Counted from the stretch's first letter, positions 33,246-43,619 are shown. The stretch: DNA of 64,000 nucleotides from Hyphomicrobiales bacterium (GCA_900471525.1 UCEZ01000027.1:1-64000); one strand, 5' to 3'. A program made the numbers and translations. The notes: generated by a model from the sequence alone, not told the origin.

Positions 33246-34892
33246 ATGGAATCCATCATCGTCATGGTCAATCTGTTTGGAGCGGTTGCGCTGCTGCTTT
33301 TTGGCCTGTCGCAGGTCAAGGAAGGTGCGACGCGCGCCTTCGGCATCAGGCTGCGAACCGGACTGGCGCAAGGCACCAGCGGACCGGTGCGCTCGTTTTT
33401 CGGTGGTTTCGTGGCAACCGTTGCCTTGCAAAGCTCGACGGCAACGGCACTGATGATCGCCTCCTTTGTCGAAAAAGGCCTGGTGCGCGCGCGCATGGCG
33501 CAGATCGTGCTGCTTGGTGCCAATGTCGGAACGGCGGTCACCGCCTGGATCGTCGCGACCGGTATCGATTGGCTGTCACCTCTGCTCATTCTCGCCGGTG
33601 TCCTGCTCTACCGCGCAGGGCGTTCAAGCGCGAAACAGGGGGCAGGCACCGCTCTGGTCGGCATCGGGCTGATGCTGCTCTCGCTGCACCTGCTCGGACT
33701 GGCAACGGCGCCGATGCGGCAATCGCCAGCGCTGGGAGCGTTCCTCACCATGCTCGATAGCGCCTGGCCCGTCGCGCTGATCTTCGCCGCCGTCCTCGCC
33801 TTCGTCTCATCCTCCAGCCTGGCCGTCGTCGTCCTCATCCTGTCGTTGTCGGCGAGCGGGATTCTGTCGTCCGGACTGACGATCGCTCTCGTGCTCGGCG
33901 CAAATCTCGGAGGTGCCGTGCCGCCAGTGATGGCGACGCTGTCTGCCTCGGCCTTGGCCCGGCGGGTGACGGCGGGCAATCTCGTCGTTCGCGCCATTGG
34001 TTGCCTGATTGCGCTTTCTGTGGCAGCGCCCGTGGCGGATTTTCTGCAAACGCTGCCGCTTTCACCGGCAAAGCTGCCGGTCGATATCCATCTGCTGTTC
34101 AATGTGGCGCTCGCCATTCTTGCCTGGCCGTTCTCGTCGCTGCTGTCGGCCGCCATGCTGCGGCTTATTCCGGATGAACCCAAGACGGAGACGGGGCCGC
34201 TCTATCTCGACGACCGGGCGCTGACCACGCCGGTGATCGCCTTGTCGGGGGCGACCCGGGAGGTGTTGCGCGTCGGCGACCTGATCGAAGCCATGCTGAT
34301 CGGGACCATGAATGCGTTCAATCGCAATGATCTCGTTGAACTCAAGGATGTCGGCAAGCTGGAAAAGCAGGTGGATCTGCTGCAGCAGGAGGTCAAGCTC
34401 TATCTGTCGCGGCTTGGGCGCGCCGGGCTCAGCGATGAAAACGGCCGCCGTTCGATCGTCATCATCGACTACGCGATCAACCTTGAGCATATGGGCGACA
34501 TTATCGAAAAGAGCCTGACTGAGCAGGTGAAGAAGAAGATCGACAACGGTCTCAAGTTTTCAGAGGACGGCTATCAGGAGCTGAAAACGCTGTTCAATCT
34601 CACCATCGACAATCTGCGGATAGCCCAGACCATCTTCGTCACTCGGGATGCGGACCTCGCCCGTCATCTGATGGAGGTAAAGGTCGATGTCCGCCACATG
34701 GAAAAACGCTCGTCCGAGCGTCACCTGGAGCGCTTGCGGGACGGTCGCGCCGATAGTCTGCAGACGAGTTCCCTGCATCTCGACATCCTGCGTGATCTCA
34801 AGCGTATCAACGCACATATCGTTTCCGTCGCGCATCCCATTCTCGATGAAAGCGGCCTGCTGACGGAAAGCCGTTTACGGCTGCCCCGCTGA
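33246..34892 (+). CDS. Na/Pi cotransporter family protein with PhoU-like tail
   Basis: The 548-residue protein has two inverted Na/Pi cotransporter repeats in its membrane half, each with the QSST/SSSS-type motif (VALQSSTATALMIASFVEKG and LAFVSSSSLAVVVLILSLSASG), plus GANVGTAVTAW and GANLGGAVPPV. The C-terminal 190 residues form a helical PhoU-like domain (DLIEAMLIGTMNAFNRNDL and IDYAINLEHMGDIIEKSL). The family imports phosphate with sodium or, in some bacteria, drives its export. I chose the ATG at 33246, with GGAG seven bases upstream and the first helix right after it. It ends three bases from the convergent gene. Confidence 0.9.
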   Translation: MESIIVMVNLFGAVALLLFGLSQVKEGATRAFGIRLRTGLAQGTSGPVRSFFGGFVATVALQSSTATALMIASFVEKGLVRARMAQIVLLGANVGTAVTAWIVATGIDWLSPLLILAGVLLYRAGRSSAKQGAGTALVGIGLMLLSLHLLGLATAPMRQSPALGAFLTMLDSAWPVALIFAAVLAFVSSSSLAVVVLILSLSASGILSSGLTIALVLGANLGGAVPPVMATLSASALARRVTAGNLVVRAIGCLIALSVAAPVADFLQTLPLSPAKLPVDIHLLFNVALAILAWPFSSLLSAAMLRLIPDEPKTETGPLYLDDRALTTPVIALSGATREVLRVGDLIEAMLIGTMNAFNRNDLVELKDVGKLEKQVDLLQQEVKLYLSRLGRAGLSDENGRRSIVIIDYAINLEHMGDIIEKSLTEQVKKKIDNGLKFSEDGYQELKTLFNLTIDNLRIAQTIFVTRDADLARHLMEVKVDVRHMEKRSSERHLERLRDGRADSLQTSSLHLDILRDLKRINAHIVSVAHPILDESGLLTESRLRLPR

Positions 34893-34895
34893 AGT

Positions 34896-36656
34896 TCAGG
34901 GTTTTGCGGCGATATCGCTGCGCACGAAAGCGTCGAAGCACGGCGTCAGTGTGATACGGCGGTGGCCTGCAGCAAGGCTCGGCTCATAGAGGCTCAGGAG
35001 CTTCAGCCGCGCGGTGGTCGGCGGACATGTCGGGTAGAGCGCGAGATCAACGGCGGCGACGGCCTCCTTCACGCGCTCATCCGGCGGCGGCACGGCGCGG
35101 TAGGGGTCGGCGCCTATGGCGATGTATTTCGGTGCATGGCGATCCATCAGCCAGGGAAAGGGATTGGTGAAATCAATCGCCATGATCGTCTCGAAGCGGA
35201 CATTGTTCTGGGTTTCGAAGGCATGAATTGCCGAAACGGCCTCATCGGTGGTTTGCAGCCACAGTGCCTGGAAATCGAAGTCGCTATAGAGCAGGAATGA
35301 CGGCAGTTCACCTGCAGAGGCCAGTGCCTCATAGGCTGGGCGGTAAGTCTTATAATTCGTGTGCAGACGCTCTGCGCGCACGCTGAGGAGGTCGCGGAGA
35401 CCAACGGCGCCCATGCTCTTCAGGTTGCGATGTTCGAGCGGCGTGTTGTTGACGTTGCCGATCCAGGCGCGTGCCGACTTCTGGGTGACGGCCGCCACCG
35501 GCGGCAATGCAGCACACAATGCAAGGACCGCAACGGCTGCGAACGCCGGGGAGGGGCCTTTGTGTCTGTAGCTTTCGAGCATGCTGCCAAGCAGCAATGG
35601 CCACAGGAAGATAAACGCCTGGCTGCCGGTATTCTGGCTTTCAAACAGCAGACCGGCAGCGACAAAACTCGCCAACCAGAGAAAGGACTGGTCGGCGACT
35701 TTGCCGAAAGCGGAAAAGCCGGGCTTTGCGGCGAAGGCACGAATATCCTCGTAAAACGTAGGAAACGTGTTGAAAAACAGCATGACGCCCAGGAGGCAGC
35801 AAGCCGCAACCATTCCGAAATTGATCGAAGCTGCCTGCAGCAGGCGGGGCATCAGGCTGGTGTCATTGATCAGAACGAGCGACAGGATGTCGGCGGCATA
35901 GGCAGACACCATGCCGGAGGTGAGTTCGAGGAAAGCGATCGCTGCAAAGAAGAATGCGCCGGCCGCAAGTGCCGCGCGCAGCGGCAGGCGCCCGGCCAGA
36001 AAAGCCATCAGGCAGAGGACGAGCCCCGCGGCCACACCGGTGACCTTGATGAACAGCAGGGCGAGCATGGCGAGCGCCGTCACCGCCGCCAATGTCTTCC
36101 ATCCACGTACGAAAACCAGGCCTGCGGCCAGCACATAGAGCAGCTGGCAAACCTGGCGATTGTAGATGCCGAAGCCATCTGAGCCCGGATAGGGATAGAA
36201 CTCCGCCGTGTTGAACGGCAGGAGTGAAAAGAACAGGAACGGCAGCAGCAGGCCGTAGGCGATGGCGGTTGAGCGCTTTTGCACATCCCAGATAACGAAG
36301 GTCATCAGTGGCGCTGTGACGGTCATCAGCGACCAGCTGGCCAGAAGAAGAGGGTGGCCGTTTGGGAAAAGATCGAGCCATGCGGCAAAGAGATAATAGC
36401 CAAGACCGCCGACCGGGGCGAAAAAGTCGATCGACGGGATCTGGCCGTCCGAAATACGGTTGGCCGCGTCAAGATAGATATAATGATCCCAGTACATCGG
36501 ACCGATCGGCATCGTCACCGTCGCGATCAGTGCCAGCGGCAAACAGGCAACAGCCAGCGCCAACAGGATCAGCGGCTGGCGGGCGAGTGCCGCACCAAGG
36601 CCGTTGCGCTTTCCGGAAATCAATGTTTCGGTCGAAGCCTGCATCATCGGTATCAT
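34896..36656 (-). CDS. large multi-pass membrane protein, possibly a GT-C type glycosyltransferase
   Basis: The 586-residue protein has about ten to eleven membrane helices in its first 400 residues and a soluble C-terminal domain of about 190 residues. After the first helix comes an extracytoplasmic loop with acidic residues (YWDHYIYLDAANRISDGQIPSIDFFAPVGGLGYYLFA). An Asp in that position, followed by a polytopic core and a periplasmic domain, is the layout of GT-C transferases such as PMT, ArnT and PglB, which use lipid-linked sugars. I see no closer match, so the role is tentative. An ATG three codons in (36647), with GGGA upstream, is an equally good start. It is divergent from glmU across 179 bases. 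Confidence 0.6.
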   Translation of the reverse strand: MIPMMQASTETLISGKRNGLGAALARQPLILLALAVACLPLALIATVTMPIGPMYWDHYIYLDAANRISDGQIPSIDFFAPVGGLGYYLFAAWLDLFPNGHPLLLASWSLMTVTAPLMTFVIWDVQKRSTAIAYGLLLPFLFFSLLPFNTAEFYPYPGSDGFGIYNRQVCQLLYVLAAGLVFVRGWKTLAAVTALAMLALLFIKVTGVAAGLVLCLMAFLAGRLPLRAALAAGAFFFAAIAFLELTSGMVSAYAADILSLVLINDTSLMPRLLQAASINFGMVAACCLLGVMLFFNTFPTFYEDIRAFAAKPGFSAFGKVADQSFLWLASFVAAGLLFESQNTGSQAFIFLWPLLLGSMLESYRHKGPSPAFAAVAVLALCAALPPVAAVTQKSARAWIGNVNNTPLEHRNLKSMGAVGLRDLLSVRAERLHTNYKTYRPAYEALASAGELPSFLLYSDFDFQALWLQTTDEAVSAIHAFETQNNVRFETIMAIDFTNPFPWLMDRHAPKYIAIGADPYRAVPPPDERVKEAVAAVDLALYPTCPPTTARLKLLSLYEPSLAAGHRRITLTPCFDAFVRSDIAAKP

Positions 36657-36835
36657 TCCCGGCCATCGGAGCCGTCAAACACGATCGTCCAAAGCTTATG
36701 ACAGGATCCCGTTTTCTCCGGGTTAACATGGCTGCGCGTGCGCGGATTATGTTCCTTGCAATATCTTCCTGCTATGTAACGGGCAGAATCGTGCCCGCTT
36801 CAACACCGGGACGCCATAAAGACGGGAGAACGTGA

Positions 36836-38191
36836 ATGACGCGCACATGCCTGGCGATTATCTTGGCTGCGGGGGAAAGCACCCGGATGAAGTCGTCCAT
36901 GTCGAAGGTGCTGCATCCGGTCGCCGGCCGGCCGATGATCGCGCATGTGGTCGAATCGCTCGTCAACGCTTCGATTTCGTCCGCAGCACTCGTCCTTGGC
37001 CGCGATGCCGATGCCGTCAAATCGGCCGCTGCCCGCGCCGACATCGATCTCTCCGCATTTCTTCAAACCGAACGCCTCGGCACTGGCCATGCCGTCCTTG
37101 CAGCGAGAGATGCAATTGCCAAGGGTTATGACGATATTCTTGTCGTCTTCGGCGATACGCCGCTGATCACCGCCGCGCCGCTTATGGCCGCCCGGCAAGG
37201 GCTCGCGGACGGCAATGATGTGGTCGTCATCGGCTTCCAGACGGCCGATCCGACCGGTTACGGCAGGCTGCTTGTCGAGAATGGCGCGCTTCTTGCGATC
37301 CGTGAGCAGAAGGATGCCTCCGAGGACGAAAAGAAGATCACCTATTGCAATGGCGGCCTGATGGCGATCAACGGCGCCAAGGCTCTGGAGCTGCTCGGCA
37401 AGATTGGCAATGCCAACGCCAAGGGCGAATATTACCTGACGGATATCGTCGAGATTGTCCGCGCCGAGGGCGGCAGGGCAATCGCTGTCGAAGCGCCGGA
37501 AACGGAGTTGATGGGATGCAACAACCGCGCCGAACTGGCAGCGATCGAGGCGATCTGGCAGAAGCGCCGCCGTCATGAGCTGATGGTATCCGGCGTCTCG
37601 ATGATCGCGCCTGAAACTGTTTTCCTCGCCTTCGATACCGAGATTGGTCAGGATGTACTAATCGAGCCGAACGTGGTCTTTGGCCCCGGCGTCACCGTTG
37701 AAAGCGGCGCGATCATCCATGCCTTTTCGCATCTTGAGGGTGCCCATGTCGGCGCCGGCGCCACAGTCGGCCCCTATGCGCGCCTGCGTCCGGGCGCCAA
37801 TCTCGGGCCGGACTCGAAGGTCGGCAATTTCTGCGAAGTGAAGAAGGCCGAGATCGGCGCCGGCGCCAAGGTCAATCACCTGACCTACATCGGCGATGCC
37901 TTTGTTGGTGAGAAAACCAATATCGGCGCAGGCACGATCACCTGCAATTATGACGGCGTCAACAAGCACATCACCCGCATCGGCGCGAATGCTTTCATCG
38001 GTTCGAACTCTTCTCTGGTCGCGCCGGTATCCGTGGGCGATGGCGCGCTGGTTGCTTCCGGCAGCGTAATCACCGAAGATGTCCCTTCGGATGCGGTCGC
38101 TTTCGGGCGCGCACGCCAGGAGATCAAGCCGGGCAGGGCAAAAATCCTGCGTGAGCGCTATCAGGCCGAAAAGGCAGCCAAAAAGAAATAA
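36836..38191 (+). CDS. glmU: bifunctional GlcN-1-P acetyltransferase / GlcNAc-1-P uridyltransferase GlmU
   Basis: The 451-residue cytoplasmic enzyme makes UDP-GlcNAc for peptidoglycan and lipopolysaccharide. The N-terminal uridyltransferase starts with the nucleotide-binding [22 protein letters not shown] and has [16 protein letters not shown] and [14 protein letters not shown]. The C-terminal half (about residues 250-450) is a left-handed beta-helix of hexapeptide repeats ([42 protein letters not shown]) with the acetyltransferase motif [34 protein letters not shown] lies upstream of the ATG. glmS follows 164 bases later on the same strand. Confidence 0.97.
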   Translation: MTRTCLAIILAAGESTRMKSSMSKVLHPVAGRPMIAHVVESLVNASISSAALVLGRDADAVKSAAARADIDLSAFLQTERLGTGHAVLAARDAIAKGYDDILVVFGDTPLITAAPLMAARQGLADGNDVVVIGFQTADPTGYGRLLVENGALLAIREQKDASEDEKKITYCNGGLMAINGAKALELLGKIGNANAKGEYYLTDIVEIVRAEGGRAIAVEAPETELMGCNNRAELAAIEAIWQKRRRHELMVSGVSMIAPETVFLAFDTEIGQDVLIEPNVVFGPGVTVESGAIIHAFSHLEGAHVGAGATVGPYARLRPGANLGPDSKVGNFCEVKKAEIGAGAKVNHLTYIGDAFVGEKTNIGAGTITCNYDGVNKHITRIGANAFIGSNSSLVAPVSVGDGALVASGSVITEDVPSDAVAFGRARQEIKPGRAKILRERYQAEKAAKKK

Positions 38192-38355
38192 CCTGCTGCC
38201 GCGCCACGGTTAAAGCCTGAAACCGAAAGTGAGGTTCGGGCCAATTGCGCATTTTTTGAAATTCGATACCAAAGCGGCATCTGAAGAATGAACACGGATC
38301 GGTGGGATGTCTAATAGGGCGCCGATCTCACTAAAAATTGCGGAGAAGAGATCAT

Positions 38356-40182
38356 ATGTGCGGCATCGTCGGTATCGTTGGAAATCAGCCTGTCTCCGAG
38401 CGCCTCGTCGATGCCCTGAAGCGGCTTGAATATCGCGGCTATGATTCCGCCGGTGTCGCGACAATCCACGAGGGTGTTCTCGAGCGCCGCCGTGCCGAAG
38501 GCAAGCTTGTCAATCTGGAAACCAAGCTCCGCGGTGAGCCACTGGCAGGCATGACCGGCATTGCCCATACGCGCTGGGCGACGCACGGCGCCCCGACCGA
38601 AAACAACGCTCATCCGCATTTCACCGACGGTGTTGCCGTCGTCCACAACGGTATCATCGAGAATTTCTCGGAGCTCAGGGACGAACTTGCCGATGCCGGT
38701 GCGGTGTTCAAGACGCAGACCGATACCGAGGTTGTGGCGCAGCTGCTCGCCAAGCTGATCCGCGATGGATTGAGCCAGAAAGATGCCATGCGGGCAATGT
38801 TGCGCCGCGTCACCGGCGCCTATGCGCTGGCCGTCATCTTCCAGGATGCACCGGATACGATCATGGCCGCCCGCAGCGGCCCACCGCTCGCCGTCGGTTT
38901 CGGCAAGGGCGAAATGTTCCTCGGCTCCGATGCCATTGCATTGGCTCCCTTCACCAACGAGATCACTTATCTCATTGACGGCGACTGGGCCGTCCTGACC
39001 GCCGGTGGTGTCGAAATTCTCGATCACGACGGCAAGTCGGTCTCCCGCCCGCGCCAGGTTTCGGTGGCCGCAGCCTATATGGTCGATAAGGGCAATCACC
39101 GCCATTTCATGGAAAAGGAAATCTACGAGCAGCCGGAGGTGATTTCGCACGCGCTCGGCCACTACGTCGACTTCATCGAGAACCGGGTCAATCCAATCAC
39201 CGCGACGATCGATTTCGCCAAGGTACCGAGCCTTGCGATTTCTGCTTGCGGCACAGCCTATCTCGCCGGTCTCGTCGGTAAATACTGGTTCGAGCGGTAT
39301 GCCCGGCTGCCGGTTGAAATCGACGTGGCTTCTGAATTCCGCTACCGCGATATTCCGCTCTCCTCGCAGTCTGCCGCGCTCTTCATTTCGCAGTCCGGCG
39401 AGACGGCCGATACGCTGGCTTCGCTGCGTTACTGCAAGGAGCATGGTCTCAAGATCGGCGCTGTCGTCAACGTCAAGGAATCGACGATCGCGCGGGAATC
39501 CGACGCGATCTTCCCGATCATGGCCGGCCCGGAAATCGGCGTCGCGTCGACCAAGGCCTTCACCTGCCAGCTTTCCGTTCTTGCGGCGCTTGCCATTGGC
39601 GCAGGCCGGGCGCGCGGGACCGTGTCGGAAGCCGAGGAAAAGGTCCTCGTTCGCAGCCTTGCCGAAATGCCGCGCATCATGGGCAAGGTGCTCAACAGCA
39701 TCCAGCCGACGATCGAAAGCCTTTCGCGGGAACTGTCGAAGTGCAAGGACGTACTCTATCTCGGCCGCGGCCCCAGCTATCCACTGGCCATGGAAGGCGC
39801 GCTGAAGCTCAAGGAAATTTCCTATATCCATGCGGAAGGTTATGCCGCCGGCGAATTGAAGCACGGCCCGATTGCCCTCATCGATGAAAACATGCCCGTC
39901 ATCGTCATTGCCCCGCACGACCGTTTCTTCGAAAAGACCGTTTCCAACATGCAGGAAGTCGCCGCGCGCGGCGGTCGCATCATCTATATTACCGACGAGA
40001 AGGGGGCCGCGGCCTCCAAGCTCGAAACGATGAGCACGATCGTGCTGCCGAATGTTGACGAGATCATCGCGCCGATGATCTTCTCGCTGCCGATCCAACT
40101 GCTCGCCTATCACACGGCCGTCTTCATGGGCACTGACGTCGATCAGCCGCGCAACCTGGCCAAATCGGTGACCGTCGAGTGA
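38356..40182 (+). CDS. glmS: glutamine-fructose-6-phosphate aminotransferase GlmS
   Basis: The 608-residue enzyme makes glucosamine-6-phosphate from fructose-6-phosphate and glutamine, the entry step to amino sugars. Cys2 of MCGIVGIVG is the glutaminase nucleophile once Met is removed; the amidotransferase domain also shows TRWATHGAPTENNAHPH. Two SIS sugar-isomerase domains follow (ISACGTAYLAGLVGKYWFE and LYLGRGPSYPLAMEGALKLKEISYIHAEGYAAGELKHGPIALI), ending NLAKSVTVE. The ATG at 38356 is fixed by Cys2 and by GGAGAAG upstream; an in-frame ATG at 38338 would hide the nucleophile. No glmS ribozyme is seen in the leader. The stop overlaps the GNAT gene by four bases. Confidence 0.97.
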   Translation: MCGIVGIVGNQPVSERLVDALKRLEYRGYDSAGVATIHEGVLERRRAEGKLVNLETKLRGEPLAGMTGIAHTRWATHGAPTENNAHPHFTDGVAVVHNGIIENFSELRDELADAGAVFKTQTDTEVVAQLLAKLIRDGLSQKDAMRAMLRRVTGAYALAVIFQDAPDTIMAARSGPPLAVGFGKGEMFLGSDAIALAPFTNEITYLIDGDWAVLTAGGVEILDHDGKSVSRPRQVSVAAAYMVDKGNHRHFMEKEIYEQPEVISHALGHYVDFIENRVNPITATIDFAKVPSLAISACGTAYLAGLVGKYWFERYARLPVEIDVASEFRYRDIPLSSQSAALFISQSGETADTLASLRYCKEHGLKIGAVVNVKESTIARESDAIFPIMAGPEIGVASTKAFTCQLSVLAALAIGAGRARGTVSEAEEKVLVRSLAEMPRIMGKVLNSIQPTIESLSRELSKCKDVLYLGRGPSYPLAMEGALKLKEISYIHAEGYAAGELKHGPIALIDENMPVIVIAPHDRFFEKTVSNMQEVAARGGRIIYITDEKGAAASKLETMSTIVLPNVDEIIAPMIFSLPIQLLAYHTAVFMGTDVDQPRNLAKSVTVE

Positions 40183-40685
40183 TCATCCGGCCCGAAAGTC
40201 CGGCTGATGTCGCGGCGATCCATGCCGTAACCCTGGAAGCCTTCAAGGGGCATCCGTATAGCGACGGGACGGAGCATTTGATCGTCGATCGCCTGCGGGA
40301 CGCGGGTGCACTCAGCCTTTCGCTTGTCGCCGAGGTCGAAGGTGAAGTCGTCGGCCATATCGCCTTTTCTCCGGTCGAACTGTCGGATGGTTCGAAGCAA
40401 TGGTTTGGGCTTGGTCCCGTGTCGGTTCTGCCGTCATTTCAAGGGCAGGGCATCGGCGGCGCGTTGATCCGCAGAGGGCTGGAAATGCTGAAGGAACAGG
40501 CAGCCGCGGGATGCGTAGTGGTGGGCAATCCCGAACTTTATCGCAAGTACGGGTTTCAGAATGATGCCGGCATGATCTACGCCGATTGTGCGCCGCAATA
40601 TTTTTTGACGCAGCCCTTGTCGTCCCCTTCGGCGTCCGGCATGGTGACGTTCAACGCGGCGTTTTACGCTGGCGTGGACGGATAG
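40179..40685 (+). CDS. GNAT family N-acetyltransferase
   Basis: The 168-residue protein has the GNAT acetyl-CoA-binding loop VSVLPSFQGQGIGGALIRRGLEML (about residues 84-107), preceded by the VVGHIAFSPVEL strand, and ends with the VVVGNPELYRKYGFQ motif of the YhbS-like subgroup. The substrate is unknown. It starts at a GTG that overlaps the glmS stop (GTGA), so translation is coupled to glmS. Confidence 0.88.
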   Translation: MIIRPESPADVAAIHAVTLEAFKGHPYSDGTEHLIVDRLRDAGALSLSLVAEVEGEVVGHIAFSPVELSDGSKQWFGLGPVSVLPSFQGQGIGGALIRRGLEMLKEQAAAGCVVVGNPELYRKYGFQNDAGMIYADCAPQYFLTQPLSSPSASGMVTFNAAFYAGVDG

Positions 40686-40695
40686 ACGGAGCGGC

Positions 40696-41412
40696 ATGAC
40701 AGACAAACCTGCACGTGGGTTTTTTGCCACGCGGTTGAGGAACTATTTCCTGACCGGTCTGATCATCTGTGCGCCGCTCGCCATCACAGCTTGGATCACC
40801 TGGTCGTTCATCCTCTGGGCCGACAGCTGGGTAAAGCCCTATCTGCCGTTCGACTATAATCCTGACAATTTCCTGCCTTATCCGGTGCCCGGTTTCGGCC
40901 TTCTGACGGCATTGATGCTGATCACCCTGGTCGGTTTTTTCACGGCCAATCTCATCGGCCGTAGCATCGTTGGTTTCGGCGAGTCTCTTCTCGTTCGTAC
41001 CCCGCTGGTCCGCTCGATCTACAAGGGCCTCAAGCAGATTTTCCAGACGGTGCTGCAGGATCAGTCGAATTCGTTCAAGAAAGCGGGCTTGATCGAATAT
41101 CCGAGCCCCGGCCTCTGGTCGCTGGTGTTCATCGCAACGGATGCCAAGGGCGAGATGGCGGTCAAATTCACCGAGCGCGGCCTCGATATGGTCGCCGTGT
41201 TTCTGCCGCCAACGCCGGTGCCGACGGCCGGATTCCTGATTTTCGTGCCGCGGGAAAAAATCGTTCCGCTGGACATGAGCCCGGAGGATGCCGCCAAGCT
41301 GCTTCTCTCCGGAGGTCTGGTTGCTCCGGACTATCTGCCAAAGGCCTTGCCGGCGCCGCAGGAGACGGTGCCAGCCGCGACGAAGCGCGGAAAGTTCTTC
41401 AGCCGGCTCTGA
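40696..41412 (+). CDS. DUF502 family membrane protein
   Basis: The 238-residue protein has two membrane helices (LTGLIICAPLAITAWITWSFILW and GFGLLTALMLITLVGFFTANLIG) and a soluble C-terminal domain typical of DUF502 (RTPLVRSIYKGLKQIFQTVL, SPGLWSLVFIATD, VFLPPTPVPTAGFLIFVPREKIVPLDMSPEDAAKLLLSGGLVAPD). The molecular function of the family is unknown. GGAG lies upstream of the ATG. It follows the GNAT gene by ten bases, and its 3' end overlaps recG, which converges on it, by 14 bases. Confidence 0.88.
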   Translation: MTDKPARGFFATRLRNYFLTGLIICAPLAITAWITWSFILWADSWVKPYLPFDYNPDNFLPYPVPGFGLLTALMLITLVGFFTANLIGRSIVGFGESLLVRTPLVRSIYKGLKQIFQTVLQDQSNSFKKAGLIEYPSPGLWSLVFIATDAKGEMAVKFTERGLDMVAVFLPPTPVPTAGFLIFVPREKIVPLDMSPEDAAKLLLSGGLVAPDYLPKALPAPQETVPAATKRGKFFSRL

Positions 41413-43501
41413 GAAACCGAATCGCCTCATCGCGGCGATGGAGATAGAGCAGCGTCCTCAGCGCCTCGCCACGTTCCGTGGTCAGGTCGGGGTCGTGCTC
41501 TATGACGTAGGCGGCATCCTTGCGGGCGATTTCAAGCAGGTCGCCATGCGCTTCGAGACTGGCGATGCGGAAACCGGGCGTGCCGGACTGCCTTGTGCCA
41601 AGCAACTCGCCTTCGCCCCGCAGTTTCAGGTCTTCCTCGGCGATCAGGAACCCGTCTTCCGTCTCCCTGAGGATCGACAGGCGGGCCCTGCCGTTTTCGC
41701 TCAACGGCCCCTTGTAAAGCAGAATGCAGGTTGAGGCCTCGTCACCACGCCCGACACGACCGCGCAGCTGGTGGAGCTGGGCAAGTCCAAATCGTTCGGC
41801 ATGCTCGATCACCATGATCGTCGCATCGGGAACATCGACCCCGACCTCAACGACGGTGGTCGCGACCAGCAGACGGATATCGCTGTTCTTGAAGGCGAGC
41901 ATGACAGCATCCTTCTCGGCTCCGTTCATTCGCCCATGAACAAGCCCGACCTCGGCTCCAAAATGGCTTTTCAGCGTCTGGAAACGTTCGTCGACGGACA
42001 TCAGGTCGGAGGCTTCCGATTCTTCCACCAGCGGGCAGATCCAGTAGGCCTTCTTGCCTTCGGCGAGGGCGGTGCGCAGCCTTGCAACGATTTCTCCTGT
42101 GCGCTCGGTCGATATCGTCACGGTCTGGATCGGCTTGCGCCCCGCCGGCTTCTCGGTGAGTTTCGAGACATCCATGTCGCCAAACGCAGCCAGCACCAGC
42201 GTGCGCGGGATCGGTGTAGCGGTCATCACTAGCATATGCGGTGAGATGCCCTTGGCTGTCAGCCGCAGGCGCTGGTGAACGCCGAAACGGTGTTGTTCGT
42301 CAACGACGGCCAGCAGCAGGTTGCTGTAGCCGACCGTATCCTGGAATAGCGCATGGGTGCCGATGACGATCTGCGTCTCGCCCGAGGCGATGCGTTCCAG
42401 GATGGCATCGCGCTCGCGGCCCTTGGTGCGGCCGGTCAGCACATCGATGGTGACGCCGGCTGGCGCGGCCATCTTCGACAGCGTCGCAAAATGCTGCCGG
42501 GCCAGAATTTCCGTCGGCGCCATCAGCACGGCCTGGCCGCCGGCCTCGACCGCTGCCAGCATCGACATCAGTGCCACCGCCGTCTTTCCGGAACCGACGT
42601 CGCCCTGCAGTAGCCGAAGCATGCGCTCCGTGCCTGCCATGTCCTTCAGCACTTCGCCGATGGCCGTCGTCTGGCTGGCGGTCAGTGAAAAGGGCAGGGC
42701 GGCGAGGACGGGTTTGCTCAGCTTTCCCGTTGCATGCACCGGCGTGCCGGCAACCTTGCGCAATCGCTGGCGAACGAGGGACAGGGAGAGTTGCCCGGCG
42801 AGAAACTCGTCATAGGCAAGACGCCTACGGGCAGGTGCCTGCGGATCGATATCGGTTTCGTCACGCGGATCGTGAAGCGCCAGGAAGCAGTCGCGTGCTG
42901 AGGCGAAGCTCTGCTTCTCAAGCAGAGCCTCGTCGAGCCACTCGGGAAAATCAGGGATTCGGGGCAGGGCGATCTCGATCGCCTTGCGCAAGATACGGGC
43001 TGAAAGTCCGGCCGTGAGCGGATAGACGGGCTCGACCAGCGGCAGGTTCTCGGCCTCTGCCGCCCGCACCATGTAGTCCGGGTGCACCATTGACGGGCGG
43101 CCGTTGAACCAGTCGACCTTGCCGCTGACCGTCACGGTCTCGTCGACCGGCAGTGCCTTTTCCAGCCAGTTTCCCTTCACCCGGAAAAATGTCAGCGCCA
43201 GTTCCCCGGTGTCGTCATGCAGGAAGACGCGGTAGGGCTGGCTGGTTCTGGGCGGTGACTGCTGGTGCCGGTCCACCCTGCCGGTGATGGTGACGATGGC
43301 GCCCTGCGGCGCCCGCGCGATGCCCGGCTGGTGGCGGCGATCAATCAGGGAATAGGGTGCATGGAAGACGAGGTCGATCACCCGGCAGTCGTCAATGCTT
43401 TCGCGGCCAAGGAGCCGCGCATAAAGTTCGCCCGCTTTCGGGCCGATACCGGGAAGCGAGTTCAATGGAGCAAAAAGCGGATCGAGAAGGGCCGGGCGCA
43501 T
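41399..43501 (-). CDS. recG: ATP-dependent DNA helicase RecG
   Basis: The 700-residue helicase remodels stalled replication forks and branched recombination intermediates. It has an N-terminal wedge domain with an OB fold, then a superfamily 2 motor: Walker A GDVGSGKTAVA, DEQH box AVVDEQHRFGVHQRL, motif III TATPIPRTL, motif V TTVVEVGVDVPDA and motif VI QLRGRVGRGDEAS, ending with the RecG-specific LLGTRQSGTPGF. The length is normal. It is divergent from sdhE. Confidence 0.97.
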   Translation of the reverse strand: MRPALLDPLFAPLNSLPGIGPKAGELYARLLGRESIDDCRVIDLVFHAPYSLIDRRHQPGIARAPQGAIVTITGRVDRHQQSPPRTSQPYRVFLHDDTGELALTFFRVKGNWLEKALPVDETVTVSGKVDWFNGRPSMVHPDYMVRAAEAENLPLVEPVYPLTAGLSARILRKAIEIALPRIPDFPEWLDEALLEKQSFASARDCFLALHDPRDETDIDPQAPARRRLAYDEFLAGQLSLSLVRQRLRKVAGTPVHATGKLSKPVLAALPFSLTASQTTAIGEVLKDMAGTERMLRLLQGDVGSGKTAVALMSMLAAVEAGGQAVLMAPTEILARQHFATLSKMAAPAGVTIDVLTGRTKGRERDAILERIASGETQIVIGTHALFQDTVGYSNLLLAVVDEQHRFGVHQRLRLTAKGISPHMLVMTATPIPRTLVLAAFGDMDVSKLTEKPAGRKPIQTVTISTERTGEIVARLRTALAEGKKAYWICPLVEESEASDLMSVDERFQTLKSHFGAEVGLVHGRMNGAEKDAVMLAFKNSDIRLLVATTVVEVGVDVPDATIMVIEHAERFGLAQLHQLRGRVGRGDEASTCILLYKGPLSENGRARLSILRETEDGFLIAEEDLKLRGEGELLGTRQSGTPGFRIASLEAHGDLLEIARKDAAYVIEHDPDLTTERGEALRTLLYLHRRDEAIRFLRAG

Positions 43502-43619
43502 GGTGGCCAGACTGAAACGAGGATTAGGTCTTTGGCAAGGCTGACAATTATCTTTTCAGCGTTTATAGAGCCATGGCAACGCGCCGCCTTCACCGATGCG
43601 GCGACAGGAAGGACTTCTC

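Noticed and set aside
38192-38355. Possible glmS ribozyme or riboswitch in the glmS leader
   Set aside because: No ribozyme core is seen, and this class is known from Gram-positive bacteria.
38311-40113. 600-residue frame antisense to glmS
   Set aside because: It is a shadow of the strongly conserved glmS coding frame.
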